Source: Bacteroidaceae bacterium HV4-6-C5C (GTDB taxonomy: Bacteria > Bacteroidota > Bacteroidia > Bacteroidales > Bacteroidaceae). Taken from it: 64,000 nucleotides of DNA. The notes under the pieces were generated by a model. The model was not told the origin of the DNA. It saw only the letters and a list, made by a program, of their open reading frames with translations, and did no database searches. This document shows, in pieces, positions 53,357-63,661 of this stretch (position 1 is the stretch's first letter; every line of letters starts with the position of its first letter). The DNA lies in contig VOIU01000017.1 in NCBI GenBank assembly GCA_007896885.1, positions 1 to 64,000 of the forward strand, written 5' to 3'. The translations under genes were made by a program, and so were the position numbers.

Positions 53357-53812
53357 TCACTGAATAACTTCGGGAACATAAGTCACATTGATTGTCGCCG
53401 AAATACTATCTGCCACACCATCGGTTCTTGTTCCTGCAATCTTCAGTTGTAATGTGGGAGTTGTTTCATCGGTTAACTCCATCTGACTCAAATAATCCAA
53501 AATCTGTTTATCCGACAGAGTCATGCTTTTCACATTATATTGTCCCAGTTTGCTCTTGTCAGGAAGTGACAGTTTCGTAGCATTCGTAGTATTCGATAAA
53601 GTCAAAGTGTACGAAGGCGAATTGATGTCAATCCAGCGAATGGTAGCTACTGTGGTGTCGGCGGCAACTTTACCTATATTGACCGTATAATCCGAAAGTT
53701 CCATCTTCATTTTAGTAACCAATGGCTTTCCAACTCCGTTATCGTCACATGCATTCAAAACACAAATGCCGACTAAACCAAACATGATATAAAAAAGAAC
53801 ATTTTTCTTCAT
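53357..53812 (-). CDS. Small surface lipoprotein of the polysaccharide locus
   Basis: 151 residues from MKKNVLFYIMFGLVG. Lipobox CVLNAC, then a single all-beta domain (VNIGKVAADTTVATIRW, TPTLQLKIAGTRTDG) resembling an Ig-like SusE N-terminal domain or DUF of SusE-type proteins. Probably an outer-surface accessory that binds glycan or neighbours of SusCD; family not certain. Last gene before the terminator, and it starts 29 bases after GH43. Confidence 0.65.
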   Translation of the reverse strand: MKKNVLFYIMFGLVGICVLNACDDNGVGKPLVTKMKMELSDYTVNIGKVAADTTVATIRWIDINSPSYTLTLSNTTNATKLSLPDKSKLGQYNVKSMTLSDKQILDYLSQMELTDETTPTLQLKIAGTRTDGVADSISATINVTYVPEVIQ

Positions 53813-53840
53813 GATTCTTTGTATTAAATAAGTCATAAAA

Positions 53841-54866
53841 TTAATTATTAAAAGAGGGGCCTTGCATTGGAGAAGAAGAAGGAATACCGTCTTTCACCGT
53901 AGGCCAGTCTTCCACCCATACCACAGGGTCAAGCATCAGACAACGACCGGCATCCGGATCGCCCACGGGAAAAGCGTGATACATTATCCAATCTGCTCCT
54001 TTATCATCGGTGATAATTCCCGAATTATGCCCGGTTCCTTTGAAAGCATCACTTCCTGCTATCAAAACTTCGTATGCATTGTCCATCATACTATTGCCCG
54101 CCTTATCCACATAAGGGCCAAACAAAGAAGTGGATCTTCCCACCACAGTGCGGTAAGTGGAATTCAATCCTTCGCAGCAAGAGCCCACCGAAGCAAACAT
54201 ATAATAATAATTATTACGTTTATAAATATAAGTTCCTTCAAAGGCCTTACCGGCAATCTTCATCGGAGTACTACCCGACTTGATTTTCAATCCGTTATCG
54301 GTAAGTTCTACGCAATAAATACCTTGGAAGCTACCCCATATCAAGTATTTATGCCCGTCTTCTTCGAAGAAACACTGATCTATACTGTTCAGGACTCCGA
54401 TGTTTTTACTTATCAGCAAGCTGCCTTGATCGATGAAAGGGCCTCCCGGCTTCAACGATGTAGCTACACCTATGCCATTATTATTAATTTCACCCCACTT
54501 CGAAAGGGAATAGTAGAGTACATACTTTCCATTTATATACCGAATGTCCGGCGCCCAAAGAGCACCTCCAGATAAAAATGAAGGACGGGTATCATTTGTA
54601 AAAGCAGTACCTACTTGTGTCCAATTAACCATATCTTTAGATTGATATATCGGTATATTATGAGTATCCTCGGTAGAGTAAGCATAAAACAGACCATCGC
54701 GGGCCCTGATCACAGTTGGATCAGGGGTACTCAATTTTATTACAGGATTAGTATAACGGCTGGATACTGCCCCTCCGAATATCGGAGTATCTTCGTTCTT
54801 TGAACTCGAACATCCCCAAAGAGACCCCAGCAAAACTATAAGTAATACGAATTTATATCTATTCAT
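53841..54866 (-). CDS. Glycoside hydrolase family 43 lipoprotein (arabinosidase/xylosidase type)
   Basis: 341 residues from MNRYKFVLLIVLLGSLWGC with lipobox. Five-bladed propeller: general base Asp in STPDPTVI, pKa-modulating Asp in LWAPDIRY, acid Glu probably in AFEGTYIYKRN. Family members cut alpha-L-arabinofuranose or beta-xylose linkages. The lipid anchor puts it in the outer membrane, probably on the cell surface next to SusCDE. Exact specificity cannot be told. Confidence 0.88.
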   Translation of the reverse strand: MNRYKFVLLIVLLGSLWGCSSSKNEDTPIFGGAVSSRYTNPVIKLSTPDPTVIRARDGLFYAYSTEDTHNIPIYQSKDMVNWTQVGTAFTNDTRPSFLSGGALWAPDIRYINGKYVLYYSLSKWGEINNNGIGVATSLKPGGPFIDQGSLLISKNIGVLNSIDQCFFEEDGHKYLIWGSFQGIYCVELTDNGLKIKSGSTPMKIAGKAFEGTYIYKRNNYYYMFASVGSCCEGLNSTYRTVVGRSTSLFGPYVDKAGNSMMDNAYEVLIAGSDAFKGTGHNSGIITDDKGADWIMYHAFPVGDPDAGRCLMLDPVVWVEDWPTVKDGIPSSSPMQGPSFNN

Positions 54867-54903
54867 TTTTTCTACTATTAAGTTAAACAAGTTCAATCTA
54901 TCT

Positions 54904-56325
54904 TCACTGAACCATCGTTATCTTCATGGAGTGAAGATCAAGCTTCACTGTCCAACGACCTGTTACGCCCGGTTTAAATTTATTATCACCAATACCATTT
55001 GCTCTGACTGCGGCATCCAACCATATATTGCATGGGTTTAAGGATGAAGGATTGGCAGAAACAATTTCCGATGCGTATTGATTAGGATTAGTCAGAATCT
55101 TGAAGGTACTTTCTCCCGATACCTGGAAATCGGTCGCCAAGCTCCATATCTCCGGATGATTCTTTAAATCGGCTTGCTTAAAACCGCAATTAGTGTATGC
55201 TTGTGAAAGATTCCAACCGGCTTTCACCAACGCATCACCAATACCCCATAATCCACCATAAGGTAATGTGTATACATCAAGGCAAATCAATTTCATATCT
55301 GCCACATTGGCTGTTATCTCGTAAGATGCAGTTTTGGTTATCTTAAGCATGCTTCCCGATTGTGATTCCACCAAAGAACCGGCATCGCTTCCAGGAATAT
55401 ACGCCGGCCAAGTCGTATTCTTATCACGTGAGAAACGAATTTCTGTACCGGCATTCAACGTACCACTCCAATGGAAAACATTCGATCCCATTTCAAGATC
55501 TGTCAATGCCGTTACAGTCTCCTGACCACCGACAGCAGTAACCATATAAAGATGGTATATAGGAATAATCGTTGTTGTCACAGTCATTTGATTCAAATCC
55601 ACCACAATATCGAATACAGCCTGTTTATCTGTGGAGAAATGTTCACCGGTGCCATCTTTCGAATAGACAATAGCATTGCCATCGGTACCTTTTAAATAAG
55701 CCGGATATCCGTTATCTTTATTTGTCGTAAACCAATATTCGCATGGGTCAAGCTGCCCCTTCCAATGATAAACACCTTCCTGGTCAGTCGATTCCATAGA
55801 TATTGCACGACTCTGTCCCGCAACGTTAGCCATGATATACATAATGTCCGAAGAGTCGTAACCGGAAACCTTAAACTGGACTTTTGATATCTCAGGCTTT
55901 AGGTACTTCTTCGAAGCTGTCACTTCGGCAAGAACCTCACCGACAACTGTTGTTACATTTCCAACACCTACATTCCATGATGTCAACAGATCATTAATTT
56001 CGCGAGCAGTCCAACTAATGGAATGTGCCCCCGGCTCTATTTTGATTAACTCACTTTGATTACTTTTATTATCAGCCTGATACAATCTGAAATAGTAGCT
56101 CAGTTTGGTATCAGCCCCACGATCGGTTGCTTCGTTCCAGGTAAAAGTAACCACCTGCTTATCGGCATCCACCCTTTCAAGCACAAGACTATCCGCTGAA
56201 GTGGTCAGCTTCATCTGGTCATCCGGTGAATTTAACGTATAGTACTCAGGATCCGAGTTACAGCCTGTAACGAAAGGCAGTAAAAGCAAGAATAAGCACA
56301 AGTATATTTGTTTTTTGACTTTCAT
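54904..56325 (-). CDS. SusE/SusF-like surface glycan-binding lipoprotein
   Basis: 473 residues: lipobox FVTGC, an N-terminal Ig-like domain (about 30-150) and two or three SusE/F-type carbohydrate-binding modules. The repeats share GVYHWKGQLDPCEYWFTTN and NVFHWSGTLNAGTEIRFSR, each with the W-x-G pattern and a following PAYL/PAYI turn. It presents glycans to the SusCD transporter. 31 bases after susD. Confidence 0.82.
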   Translation of the reverse strand: MKVKKQIYLCLFLLLLPFVTGCNSDPEYYTLNSPDDQMKLTTSADSLVLERVDADKQVVTFTWNEATDRGADTKLSYYFRLYQADNKSNQSELIKIEPGAHSISWTAREINDLLTSWNVGVGNVTTVVGEVLAEVTASKKYLKPEISKVQFKVSGYDSSDIMYIMANVAGQSRAISMESTDQEGVYHWKGQLDPCEYWFTTNKDNGYPAYLKGTDGNAIVYSKDGTGEHFSTDKQAVFDIVVDLNQMTVTTTIIPIYHLYMVTAVGGQETVTALTDLEMGSNVFHWSGTLNAGTEIRFSRDKNTTWPAYIPGSDAGSLVESQSGSMLKITKTASYEITANVADMKLICLDVYTLPYGGLWGIGDALVKAGWNLSQAYTNCGFKQADLKNHPEIWSLATDFQVSGESTFKILTNPNQYASEIVSANPSSLNPCNIWLDAAVRANGIGDNKFKPGVTGRWTVKLDLHSMKITMVQ

Positions 56326-56355
56326 ATCTTCATAAATATTAGATTGTCCATAATA

Positions 56356-58257
56356 TTAATTCCAGAAAGGAGATTGAACCAGGTTCGGGTTCTTTTCCAC
56401 TTCATCGACATAAATCGGGAACCAGTAATAAGCCTTCTTCCAAACTCTTGTCTGGAAAACCACACGTTGATAGAATTCACCCGCATTACTTCCAGCGAAA
56501 TTCATTCCATAATTATCACCTGTCATTTCCGGAATTTCTTCTATTATCCTCCAACGGCGAATGTCCTCCCAGCGTGTTCCTTCACAACATAGTTCCACTC
56601 GACGTTCCATCCGCACAATCTTACGCACGGCATCTTGAGTATCATCCACATGGATGTAATTCGGATCGTTTACAGCAACAGCAGAAGTGGTATATTGGCG
56701 GACACCCGCACGTACACGTATCATATTAAGATACTTCAACGCCTCGGCTCTTGCAGTTCCATTATCATAAGCCTCATTTTCAGCCTCGGCATAATCCAAA
56801 TAAGCACCACCTAATCTATAAAGCCAAAGTGGACGGGAAGTCTTCCAACTGTTTGTTTTAGGATTATCGGTAGGGTATATTTTTTTGCGCACCAAATAAC
56901 CATTTTGCGAAGCATCATGCGTAAAGCCATTGTCCTTATGATTTTTTAAGAAATCATATTTTCTTCCCGCCAATGCATACCAAGAACCATTATAACTTAC
57001 TGTAGTATAAAAACGGGGTTCCCTGTGGCAGTACATATTGTATGTGCCGACATCAGTGACTTCACCTTTTTTACCCGTACCTTCCGTCCATATCGTATTG
57101 CGAACCTCCTTTTCTGAAGAGAAACCAGCTTCAGAGTAGCCACTATTCGGATCTTTTATCGGTAAACCATTATCAGTAAAGAAAGCATCAACCAATCCTT
57201 GATAAACGCCCATACCACCACCACCAAATTCGGGTGTGACGGCTTTAAGTGTATAAAATTTATAGTTAGCATTGGCATCACTTGTCCTGGTATAAGGGAA
57301 CAAAATCTCTTTATTTCCTTCCTGATATTTGGTAAAGAACATATATTCCGTAGACATAAACGGATCGACTGTACCATCAGCATTATAAACAGTATACAAT
57401 TTATGGCCGGCTTTTTCGGCTTCATCTAGTAAAAGCTTACACGCTTCAGCCGCTTTAACCCATTTATTAGGATCATAAGTTGAGTTAAATAACGGTGTAC
57501 CATCTTTGTTTGTGTAATTCTTATACCAATCATTTCCATTAACCAAGGGGCTGGCTGCAAAGAGTAGCATTTTTGCACGAACAGTGAGACACATTATAGA
57601 CGTAATACGCCCGTATTTCTCTACATTTTCATAAGTAGCCGGTAGCTCTTTGGAAGCATCAAGCATTTCCTTATCCAAATAATTCACAATATCATCAAAA
57701 GGTGTACGACCAACCAACAGATCGGATAGTTTAAAATCAGAAGGAGCAATATAATCCGGTTTAAAAGGAATCGGTCCGTAAGTTTCCGTCAGCCCCCACC
57801 AATAATAAGCAGCAAGAAAACGACATTCCGCCTTCATACGATCTACTTCAGCTTGAGGTAAATCCGAATCGGGCAATGCATGTACATTTTTCCTAAAAAG
57901 ATACGATTCACGAATTCTTTTCGGATAATCAGCCCAAAAGTTTCCACTCCATCCGGTGTTTGGAGTCCACTCCCCAAATATTTTAGGAATATTACCCCAA
58001 TCCCATTGCTGCCATCTTTTAGAGGGAGTCACATCATCCCCATAAATTTCCCAACCAATGTCATTCAGCCAAGCTTTTGATGGATTCGGCAGTCCGGCAT
58101 ATACATAAGCTAATACATCTTCTACTTTGGTTTTATTTTCATAAACCATATTCATATTCAGTTCCGTATCAGGCTCCTTATCCAAATAGTTACAAGAGAA
58201 GAAAGAGAACAAGCCGAAAAGTCCTGCAAAAATATTTATTGTTTCAAACCTTTTCAT
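56356..58257 (-). CDS. SusD-family nutrient-binding outer membrane lipoprotein
   Basis: 633 residues: lipobox FFSCNYLDKEP and tetratricopeptide-rich SusD fold. Hallmarks are AECRFLAAYYWWGLTETYGPIPF near 145, EACKLLLDEAE near 260, and the C-terminal RKIVRMERRVELCCEGTRWEDIRRW. It forms the lid over the SusC channel. It begins 12 bases after susC and is larger than SusD of the starch system (551), so it carries additional binding loops. Confidence 0.93.
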   Translation of the reverse strand: MKRFETINIFAGLFGLFSFFSCNYLDKEPDTELNMNMVYENKTKVEDVLAYVYAGLPNPSKAWLNDIGWEIYGDDVTPSKRWQQWDWGNIPKIFGEWTPNTGWSGNFWADYPKRIRESYLFRKNVHALPDSDLPQAEVDRMKAECRFLAAYYWWGLTETYGPIPFKPDYIAPSDFKLSDLLVGRTPFDDIVNYLDKEMLDASKELPATYENVEKYGRITSIMCLTVRAKMLLFAASPLVNGNDWYKNYTNKDGTPLFNSTYDPNKWVKAAEACKLLLDEAEKAGHKLYTVYNADGTVDPFMSTEYMFFTKYQEGNKEILFPYTRTSDANANYKFYTLKAVTPEFGGGGMGVYQGLVDAFFTDNGLPIKDPNSGYSEAGFSSEKEVRNTIWTEGTGKKGEVTDVGTYNMYCHREPRFYTTVSYNGSWYALAGRKYDFLKNHKDNGFTHDASQNGYLVRKKIYPTDNPKTNSWKTSRPLWLYRLGGAYLDYAEAENEAYDNGTARAEALKYLNMIRVRAGVRQYTTSAVAVNDPNYIHVDDTQDAVRKIVRMERRVELCCEGTRWEDIRRWRIIEEIPEMTGDNYGMNFAGSNAGEFYQRVVFQTRVWKKAYYWFPIYVDEVEKNPNLVQSPFWN

Positions 58258-58269
58258 TTTCTTTTTTAT

Positions 58270-61200
58270 TTAAAAGTTAACATCAATACCCATTAATAAG
58301 GAGCGCATAGGTGGATACCTCAATCCATCACCCGAACCTAATTCTGGATCCCACAATTTGAATTTAGAAAAACAAAACAGATTATTTCCACTTAAATATA
58401 AGCGAACACCTTTTGCATGAAACTTGTCAATAATATTTTTGGGTAAAGTATATCCTAATTCTATCGTTTTGCAACGCAAGAAACTCATATCTTTTTTCCA
58501 CCAGGTAGAAGAACGGTAATTCTGCTTATTGGGAGACTCGGAAAGACGAGGCCAAAACACATCTTGGCTAGGGTTTTCTTCCGTCCATCTATCCTGATAA
58601 TTATCGTAGATATTACCTAACAATCCTTGGCCACTACCCGGAATAAAGTAGGATGATCCTCCTATTATACGATGTGTATCTGCAATACCTTGGAAGAAAA
58701 TATTCAAATCCCATTGACGAAAGACAAGATTACCACCAAATCCATAAACGATTCTGGGGTCATTCGTTCCACCAATATATCCTTCATCCGCATCCGTAAT
58801 CTTGCCATCTCCATCCATATCTTTATATTTAATATCTCCGGGACGAATAGTCGATGATCCTACTTCCTGAGTAGGAATACCGAATTTCAAATTACCATTG
58901 GCATCAAAATCATCTTTTGTAAACAAGCGCTCGGCCTGAAGACCCCAAAGCGTATTCATTGACCGTCCTGTCAGTCCACGATAAGTACCGATACGTTCCA
59001 TCGGTTCGTCTTTTTCAGTCACCTTATTGATTGCATAAGAGAACGTAGAGCGTAATCCGGCACTCCAGTCCTTATTTATCTTAGTATTATAGTTCAAAGA
59101 AGCATCCACCCCTTTATTGGTGACTTTTCCATAATTAGCCCAAGGAGAAGTGATAAACCCGGTCTGGGTAGGAATAGTGCTACGCTGCATGAAAATATTA
59201 GAACGTTTCTCATTAAAGACGTCGACTTGCATTTCCAACGCATTCCATAACCCAAGTTCCACACCGATATTTGTCTTCCATGCAGTTTCCCAAGTCAAGT
59301 CGGCAACACCAATGTCACCTTCGGTAATACCACTTCTGTCAATCTGACCTTGATCTCCCCATTGGTAAGAGCCTTGCCCGGTATAAACAGTAGTAATGTA
59401 GGCAAATCTACGTCCGCCGATATTATCATTTCCCACTTTACCATACGAAGCTCTCAGTTTGAGTTTATTCAGCGTATTCTTATACTTTTCCATAAAGTGC
59501 TCTTCGGAAACAAGCCAGCCCAATGCTATTGAAGGGAAGAAACCGAACCGCTTTCCTTTAGCAAAGTTTTCCGAGCCATTATAACCGAAATTGAACTCAC
59601 CGATATAACGTCCGCCATACACGTATGAAAGTCGACCGGCAAATCCCTGCTTTCTATAAGGTTGCACGCTACCATCGTCATAACTCTGTTGATTATAAAG
59701 GAATAATGCATCAATATCATTCTTACCGAATGTCCGGTTATAAGTCAGAGTACCTTCAAGATATGTTCTCTTCGTTCCATAATTACTTTCATTAGAGAAG
59801 CTTAAAGCATCATCGCCATAACTCAAAATATCATGTATCAGATTACCTTCGGCATCACGTCCGGTAGCTACATTATAATAACTTGGGTTCATAGCTCTGA
59901 TACGTCCGCTATAATTATATGAATCGAAAGAAAATGACATTTTAGCCTTCAATCCGGGAGTAATCATTCTTAAGTTTTGCTCCAATGAAATTAGAGATTG
60001 AAGTTGTGTATTAATACCTACTGTATATCCAGATTGTGTTGCAGTAGCCCAAGGGTTACTTCGATATGAGACAAGTGGAATTGTACCGTCAGAATAACGT
60101 GTAGGATATACAATGGGGCTGGTTACAAAAGCTTGAGAAAACAAATCGTCAATACTATGGTTTGGTCCGTGGCGGTTTTGCATATAACCTCCCACATTAA
60201 GCCGCATAGTTGTGGTTTTCGTGATATCCAAATCCACATTAGCGCGCATATTATAACGATTCAGGTTAATGCCTGTGTTATAAGGCAATGTTTTATCCGT
60301 TGCAATAATACCCTGTTCATTATACAATGAGGCAACTAACGAATAACGGAGGAAATCGGAGCCACCGGCAACCGACATATTGGCCCTTGTAGAATAAGCA
60401 TAGTTCTTCGTTATTTGATCAATCCAGTTCACATCCGGATATAAATCTTTATCATAGCCATATCTTGTTTTATCAATCTGCTCTTGAGAATAAGGGAGTT
60501 GGGATTTATTTTCTTTCAGTTCGTTCAAGAGTTCCATATAATCGGCTCCACCAATAAAGCCGGGTAATTTAGTTGGCTCGGAAATTGAATGCTCCACTCT
60601 TACATCGACACTCGGAGGACCAACCTGGCCTCGTCTTGTATTGATAATGATAACTCCATTAGCTCCGCGCACACCATACATTGCGGTAGCCGAAGCATCC
60701 TTCAATACGGAAAAAGATTCTATTTCAGCAGGATCAATATTATTCAGATCCCTCTCAATTCCATCAACCAAAACCAAAGGAGTTGTCGTACCTGAGAAAG
60801 TTGAAATACCCCGAATCCAAAAGTTGGAATTATCATATCCCGGCTCTCCAGAACGGGTTACAGCTATGACACCGGCAATCTGCCCCGCTAGATTATTAGA
60901 AAGTGAACGGGTTGAACCAACTTGAAGCTTTGAAGGAGCAATATTGTCAATAGCACCAACAATAGATACTTTTTTCTGTGTGCCATAGCCGGTTACAACC
61001 ACTTCATTTAATGCGCTAATGTCTTCTTCTAGTATTACATCGAAGTTAATCGCATTTCCCACTCTTATTTTTTGAGTTTTAAATCCAATGTATGATATTT
61101 CGATAATAGCATTTTTATCAGAAATATTTAAATAGAAATGCCCGTCGAGATCTGTTATTGTACCTGCATTATTACTTTCACCAGAAATTTTCACATTCAC

Positions 61201-61608
61201 CCCAGGTAGGGCAGCCTTCTCTTTATCGGTCACCGTACCGGAAACGCGAATGGTCTTTTCTTTTTTTTGAGAAGGTGCGGGCTTTTTGAAAACTGTAATC
61301 TGCCGCCCTTTTATGACATAAGAGTTATCAGTACCTGAAAAAAGTGCATTCAATATTTCAGCAGGAGATTTATCAACTATATTTACCCGCACTTTGCGAT
61401 TGAGATCAACAGCTGCATCTTTATAAAAAATAAAGTATTTGCCATTTTTCTCAATATAATTAAAAACCTGTAATACAGTCATTTCATCTTGAGTAGAACT
61501 AATTTTATAATCTGTATAAAATTCTGTAGCGGAAACACTCACTGTATGAAATAAGGATAACAAAAAAAACAAAAAAATACTTTTAATTGGTAATAAATAC
61601 CCTTTCAT
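58270..61608 (-). CDS. SusC-family TonB-dependent receptor with signalling STN domain
   Basis: 1112 residues from MKGYLLPIKSIFLFFLLSLF. After the signal peptide comes an STN domain (about 40-110, ending ...KGRQITVF), a carboxypeptidase-D-like Ig domain (RVSGTVTDKEKAALPGV), the TonB plug with DASATAMYGVRGANGVI, and a 22-strand barrel. The STN domain is typical of receptors that signal to a FecR anti-sigma factor, and both FecR and sigma genes lie directly upstream. Imports oligosaccharides with SusD. Confidence 0.93.
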   Translation of the reverse strand: MKGYLLPIKSIFLFFLLSLFHTVSVSATEFYTDYKISSTQDEMTVLQVFNYIEKNGKYFIFYKDAAVDLNRKVRVNIVDKSPAEILNALFSGTDNSYVIKGRQITVFKKPAPSQKKEKTIRVSGTVTDKEKAALPGVNVKISGESNNAGTITDLDGHFYLNISDKNAIIEISYIGFKTQKIRVGNAINFDVILEEDISALNEVVVTGYGTQKKVSIVGAIDNIAPSKLQVGSTRSLSNNLAGQIAGVIAVTRSGEPGYDNSNFWIRGISTFSGTTTPLVLVDGIERDLNNIDPAEIESFSVLKDASATAMYGVRGANGVIIINTRRGQVGPPSVDVRVEHSISEPTKLPGFIGGADYMELLNELKENKSQLPYSQEQIDKTRYGYDKDLYPDVNWIDQITKNYAYSTRANMSVAGGSDFLRYSLVASLYNEQGIIATDKTLPYNTGINLNRYNMRANVDLDITKTTTMRLNVGGYMQNRHGPNHSIDDLFSQAFVTSPIVYPTRYSDGTIPLVSYRSNPWATATQSGYTVGINTQLQSLISLEQNLRMITPGLKAKMSFSFDSYNYSGRIRAMNPSYYNVATGRDAEGNLIHDILSYGDDALSFSNESNYGTKRTYLEGTLTYNRTFGKNDIDALFLYNQQSYDDGSVQPYRKQGFAGRLSYVYGGRYIGEFNFGYNGSENFAKGKRFGFFPSIALGWLVSEEHFMEKYKNTLNKLKLRASYGKVGNDNIGGRRFAYITTVYTGQGSYQWGDQGQIDRSGITEGDIGVADLTWETAWKTNIGVELGLWNALEMQVDVFNEKRSNIFMQRSTIPTQTGFITSPWANYGKVTNKGVDASLNYNTKINKDWSAGLRSTFSYAINKVTEKDEPMERIGTYRGLTGRSMNTLWGLQAERLFTKDDFDANGNLKFGIPTQEVGSSTIRPGDIKYKDMDGDGKITDADEGYIGGTNDPRIVYGFGGNLVFRQWDLNIFFQGIADTHRIIGGSSYFIPGSGQGLLGNIYDNYQDRWTEENPSQDVFWPRLSESPNKQNYRSSTWWKKDMSFLRCKTIELGYTLPKNIIDKFHAKGVRLYLSGNNLFCFSKFKLWDPELGSGDGLRYPPMRSLLMGIDVNF

Positions 61609-61691
61609 AACCTTGTTATGGCTATGAATTACGTGATTTATCATATCTTTGTAATGAATTTAGTTAACACTATTTTCTTTTTTTAAGATTC

Positions 61692-61729
61692 CAGGTTGGA
61701 TGTGATAATTGCAGTTTCACTCCAACCTG
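61692..61729. promoter_or_regulatory. Hairpin in the susC leader
   Basis: CAGGTTGGA (61692-61700) pairs perfectly with TCCAACCTG (61721-61729), between the anti-sigma gene and susC, about 85 bases before the susC start. No T-run follows on the minus strand, so it may be a leader structure or regulator target rather than a terminator. Confidence 0.5.
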
Positions 61730-61793
61730 CTTTTGTGTCTAAGGTCCGTTTTTCATAGTAATTTTGTAATAATTTAATTTATAAGGTTAACAC

Positions 61794-62993
61794 TCAATCA
61801 CGACCTAACTGGTAGCCCCCATCTTTTGTCGTGATTACATCTGCGGGCATTGTGCCGGCTATAGATTCCAACACATCCTGCAAATCATCTCTTAAATCAA
61901 GCTTTCCGCTAAAAGTTATATTTAATAATTCAGAAGCTATTGCTATCTTCTTACCGTAATACCGTGTCAGTTTATTCACAATATTACGAATAGGCTCTTT
62001 GTGAAATTCATAGTATCCTTCAGCCCAACTGATATATTCCGATACATCAACATTTCTAACTCCGATTTCATTGTTTTCAATATAAGAAAGCATCTCGCCC
62101 GGGTTTAGAATTTTTTGTTGTTTGTCGGAAGTCTGTACCCAAACTTTCCCATGCACCAGCACCACAGTAGAAAGCGTTCTATCAGGATTAGTGCAGACAT
62201 CGAAAGCAGTTCCCAACACTTGCACATCCATACGATCGGTTCGGACAATAAAAGGTCTGGACTTATCGGGCGAAACTTGCAGATAGACTTCTCCTTCAAC
62301 ATATATCTCACGCTTATTATGCGAGAATACGACAGGATATACCACTCTGGTATTGGCATTCACATCCATCCGCGTACCATCGGAAAATATAATGGATGAT
62401 CTTTTTCCGGCAGGAACAATCAGTTGGTTATAAGTATCCTCTCCATCATCCAATTTCTGTTCTACATTCGAATTGATTGAGAATTTACCATTCTTAGTAT
62501 ACTTCAGTTGACTCTCTTTACCGGCTATTTTAAGGTTTTCTTTTTCCGACAATATCAGTTGTATATCTGTATTAGTCCCCCCGCTAGGTCGTTTTACGGC
62601 CATAATGGAATCGATTGCTGAAGGTACCGAGGTCATCTTATCAAGCCAAATAGTACACACAACTAATATAGCCAGACATGCCGCAACACCCATTACCTTA
62701 TAGAAAATCTCTCTTTTCTTATGTGTTCTTTTAAGATTCGCATTCTTACATTCTATGCGCTTCCATAATTCATCTGCATCATCACCTGCCATTTTTTTTC
62801 CGGAACACAAAGACACCGTATTCAAAAACTCCCGGGCTTGCGCTATTTCCATTCGCAATTGCTCGTCATGTGACTCCAATTCCTCCCAGAATTTCCGACT
62901 ATCCTCCGTTGGATTCCTTTCGGACTCCAAGAAATAATCGTCATTGAGCAATTCAACTACTGTATAACCTGAATATGTTGATAAATCCTTCAT
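61794..62993 (-). CDS. FecR-family anti-sigma factor
   Basis: 399 residues from MKDLSTYSGYTVVELLND. Cytoplasmic sigma-binding region (1-95), one membrane helix (about 97-118, VMGVAACLAILVVCTIWL), periplasmic FecR domain (SDGTRMDVNANTRVVYP, EVYLQVSPDKSRPF) and C-terminal DUF4974 domain (PIRNIVNKLTRYYGKKI) that contacts the STN domain of SusC. It holds the sigma factor until SusC binds its glycan. Confidence 0.92.
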   Translation of the reverse strand: MKDLSTYSGYTVVELLNDDYFLESERNPTEDSRKFWEELESHDEQLRMEIAQAREFLNTVSLCSGKKMAGDDADELWKRIECKNANLKRTHKKREIFYKVMGVAACLAILVVCTIWLDKMTSVPSAIDSIMAVKRPSGGTNTDIQLILSEKENLKIAGKESQLKYTKNGKFSINSNVEQKLDDGEDTYNQLIVPAGKRSSIIFSDGTRMDVNANTRVVYPVVFSHNKREIYVEGEVYLQVSPDKSRPFIVRTDRMDVQVLGTAFDVCTNPDRTLSTVVLVHGKVWVQTSDKQQKILNPGEMLSYIENNEIGVRNVDVSEYISWAEGYYEFHKEPIRNIVNKLTRYYGKKIAIASELLNITFSGKLDLRDDLQDVLESIAGTMPADVITTKDGGYQLGRD

Positions 62994-63106
62994 TTCTAAT
63001 CTTTGTTTAATAGGCAAGTTCATTCCGAATATCTACTCATTTATCCAATAATAAGAATTCAAAAAAAACATTTTTTATGATTTCGTATTATTGAATCTCT
63101 GCTACC

Positions 63107-63661
63107 CTATACAACCCGTAGCTTTGTCAACGCTCTTTGAATTAAATTACAAGCGGATTGATAATTCAAATCCATCAGTTTGCATATTTCTTCATATCCA
63201 AGTTCCTCATAAAAACGATAGTAGATAATTTCTCTTTGACGGGCAGACAGACTGTCGAGCATCCGTGACACAGCTACTCCTTGCAAAGTCAATGTTTCAT
63301 CGGCTATAAATGACTCTTCAACCGAAAGATCAAAGCTATATTCTTCTTCACCGGAAATAGTAGACATGTAAGCATCAAACCGTTGTTTTCTTGCAAAAGA
63401 ATTAAACAAACAATTCTTTAACGCAGCCATAAAGTAGACTTTCACATTTTCGGGTAAGGAAAGGTTTTTATGATTTTGGTAAATCTGAATAAAGACGTCC
63501 TGAATACAATCTTTCACTAATTCCGAATCGTCGGTAAAACGGCATCCGAACTGATAAAGATGTTGGACATAATGCGAATATAACCAAGCATAGGCATCAT
63601 TATTCCCTTCAATAAACAACTTCCATTGCTGCTTGCTTTGATCATTTATTTGGTTTTCCAT
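63107..63661 (-). CDS. ECF RNA polymerase sigma factor
   Basis: 184 residues. Region 2 (about 20-90; LVKDCIQDVFIQIYQNH) and region 4 (about 125-180; LDSLSARQREIIYYRFYEELGYEEI with a helix-turn-helix) and no other domain, the pattern of sigma-70 ECF factors paired with FecR proteins. It should activate the susC-led unit. 113 bases before the anti-sigma gene, on the same strand. Confidence 0.93.
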   Translation of the reverse strand: MENQINDQSKQQWKLFIEGNNDAYAWLYSHYVQHLYQFGCRFTDDSELVKDCIQDVFIQIYQNHKNLSLPENVKVYFMAALKNCLFNSFARKQRFDAYMSTISGEEEYSFDLSVEESFIADETLTLQGVAVSRMLDSLSARQREIIYYRFYEELGYEEICKLMDLNYQSACNLIQRALTKLRVV

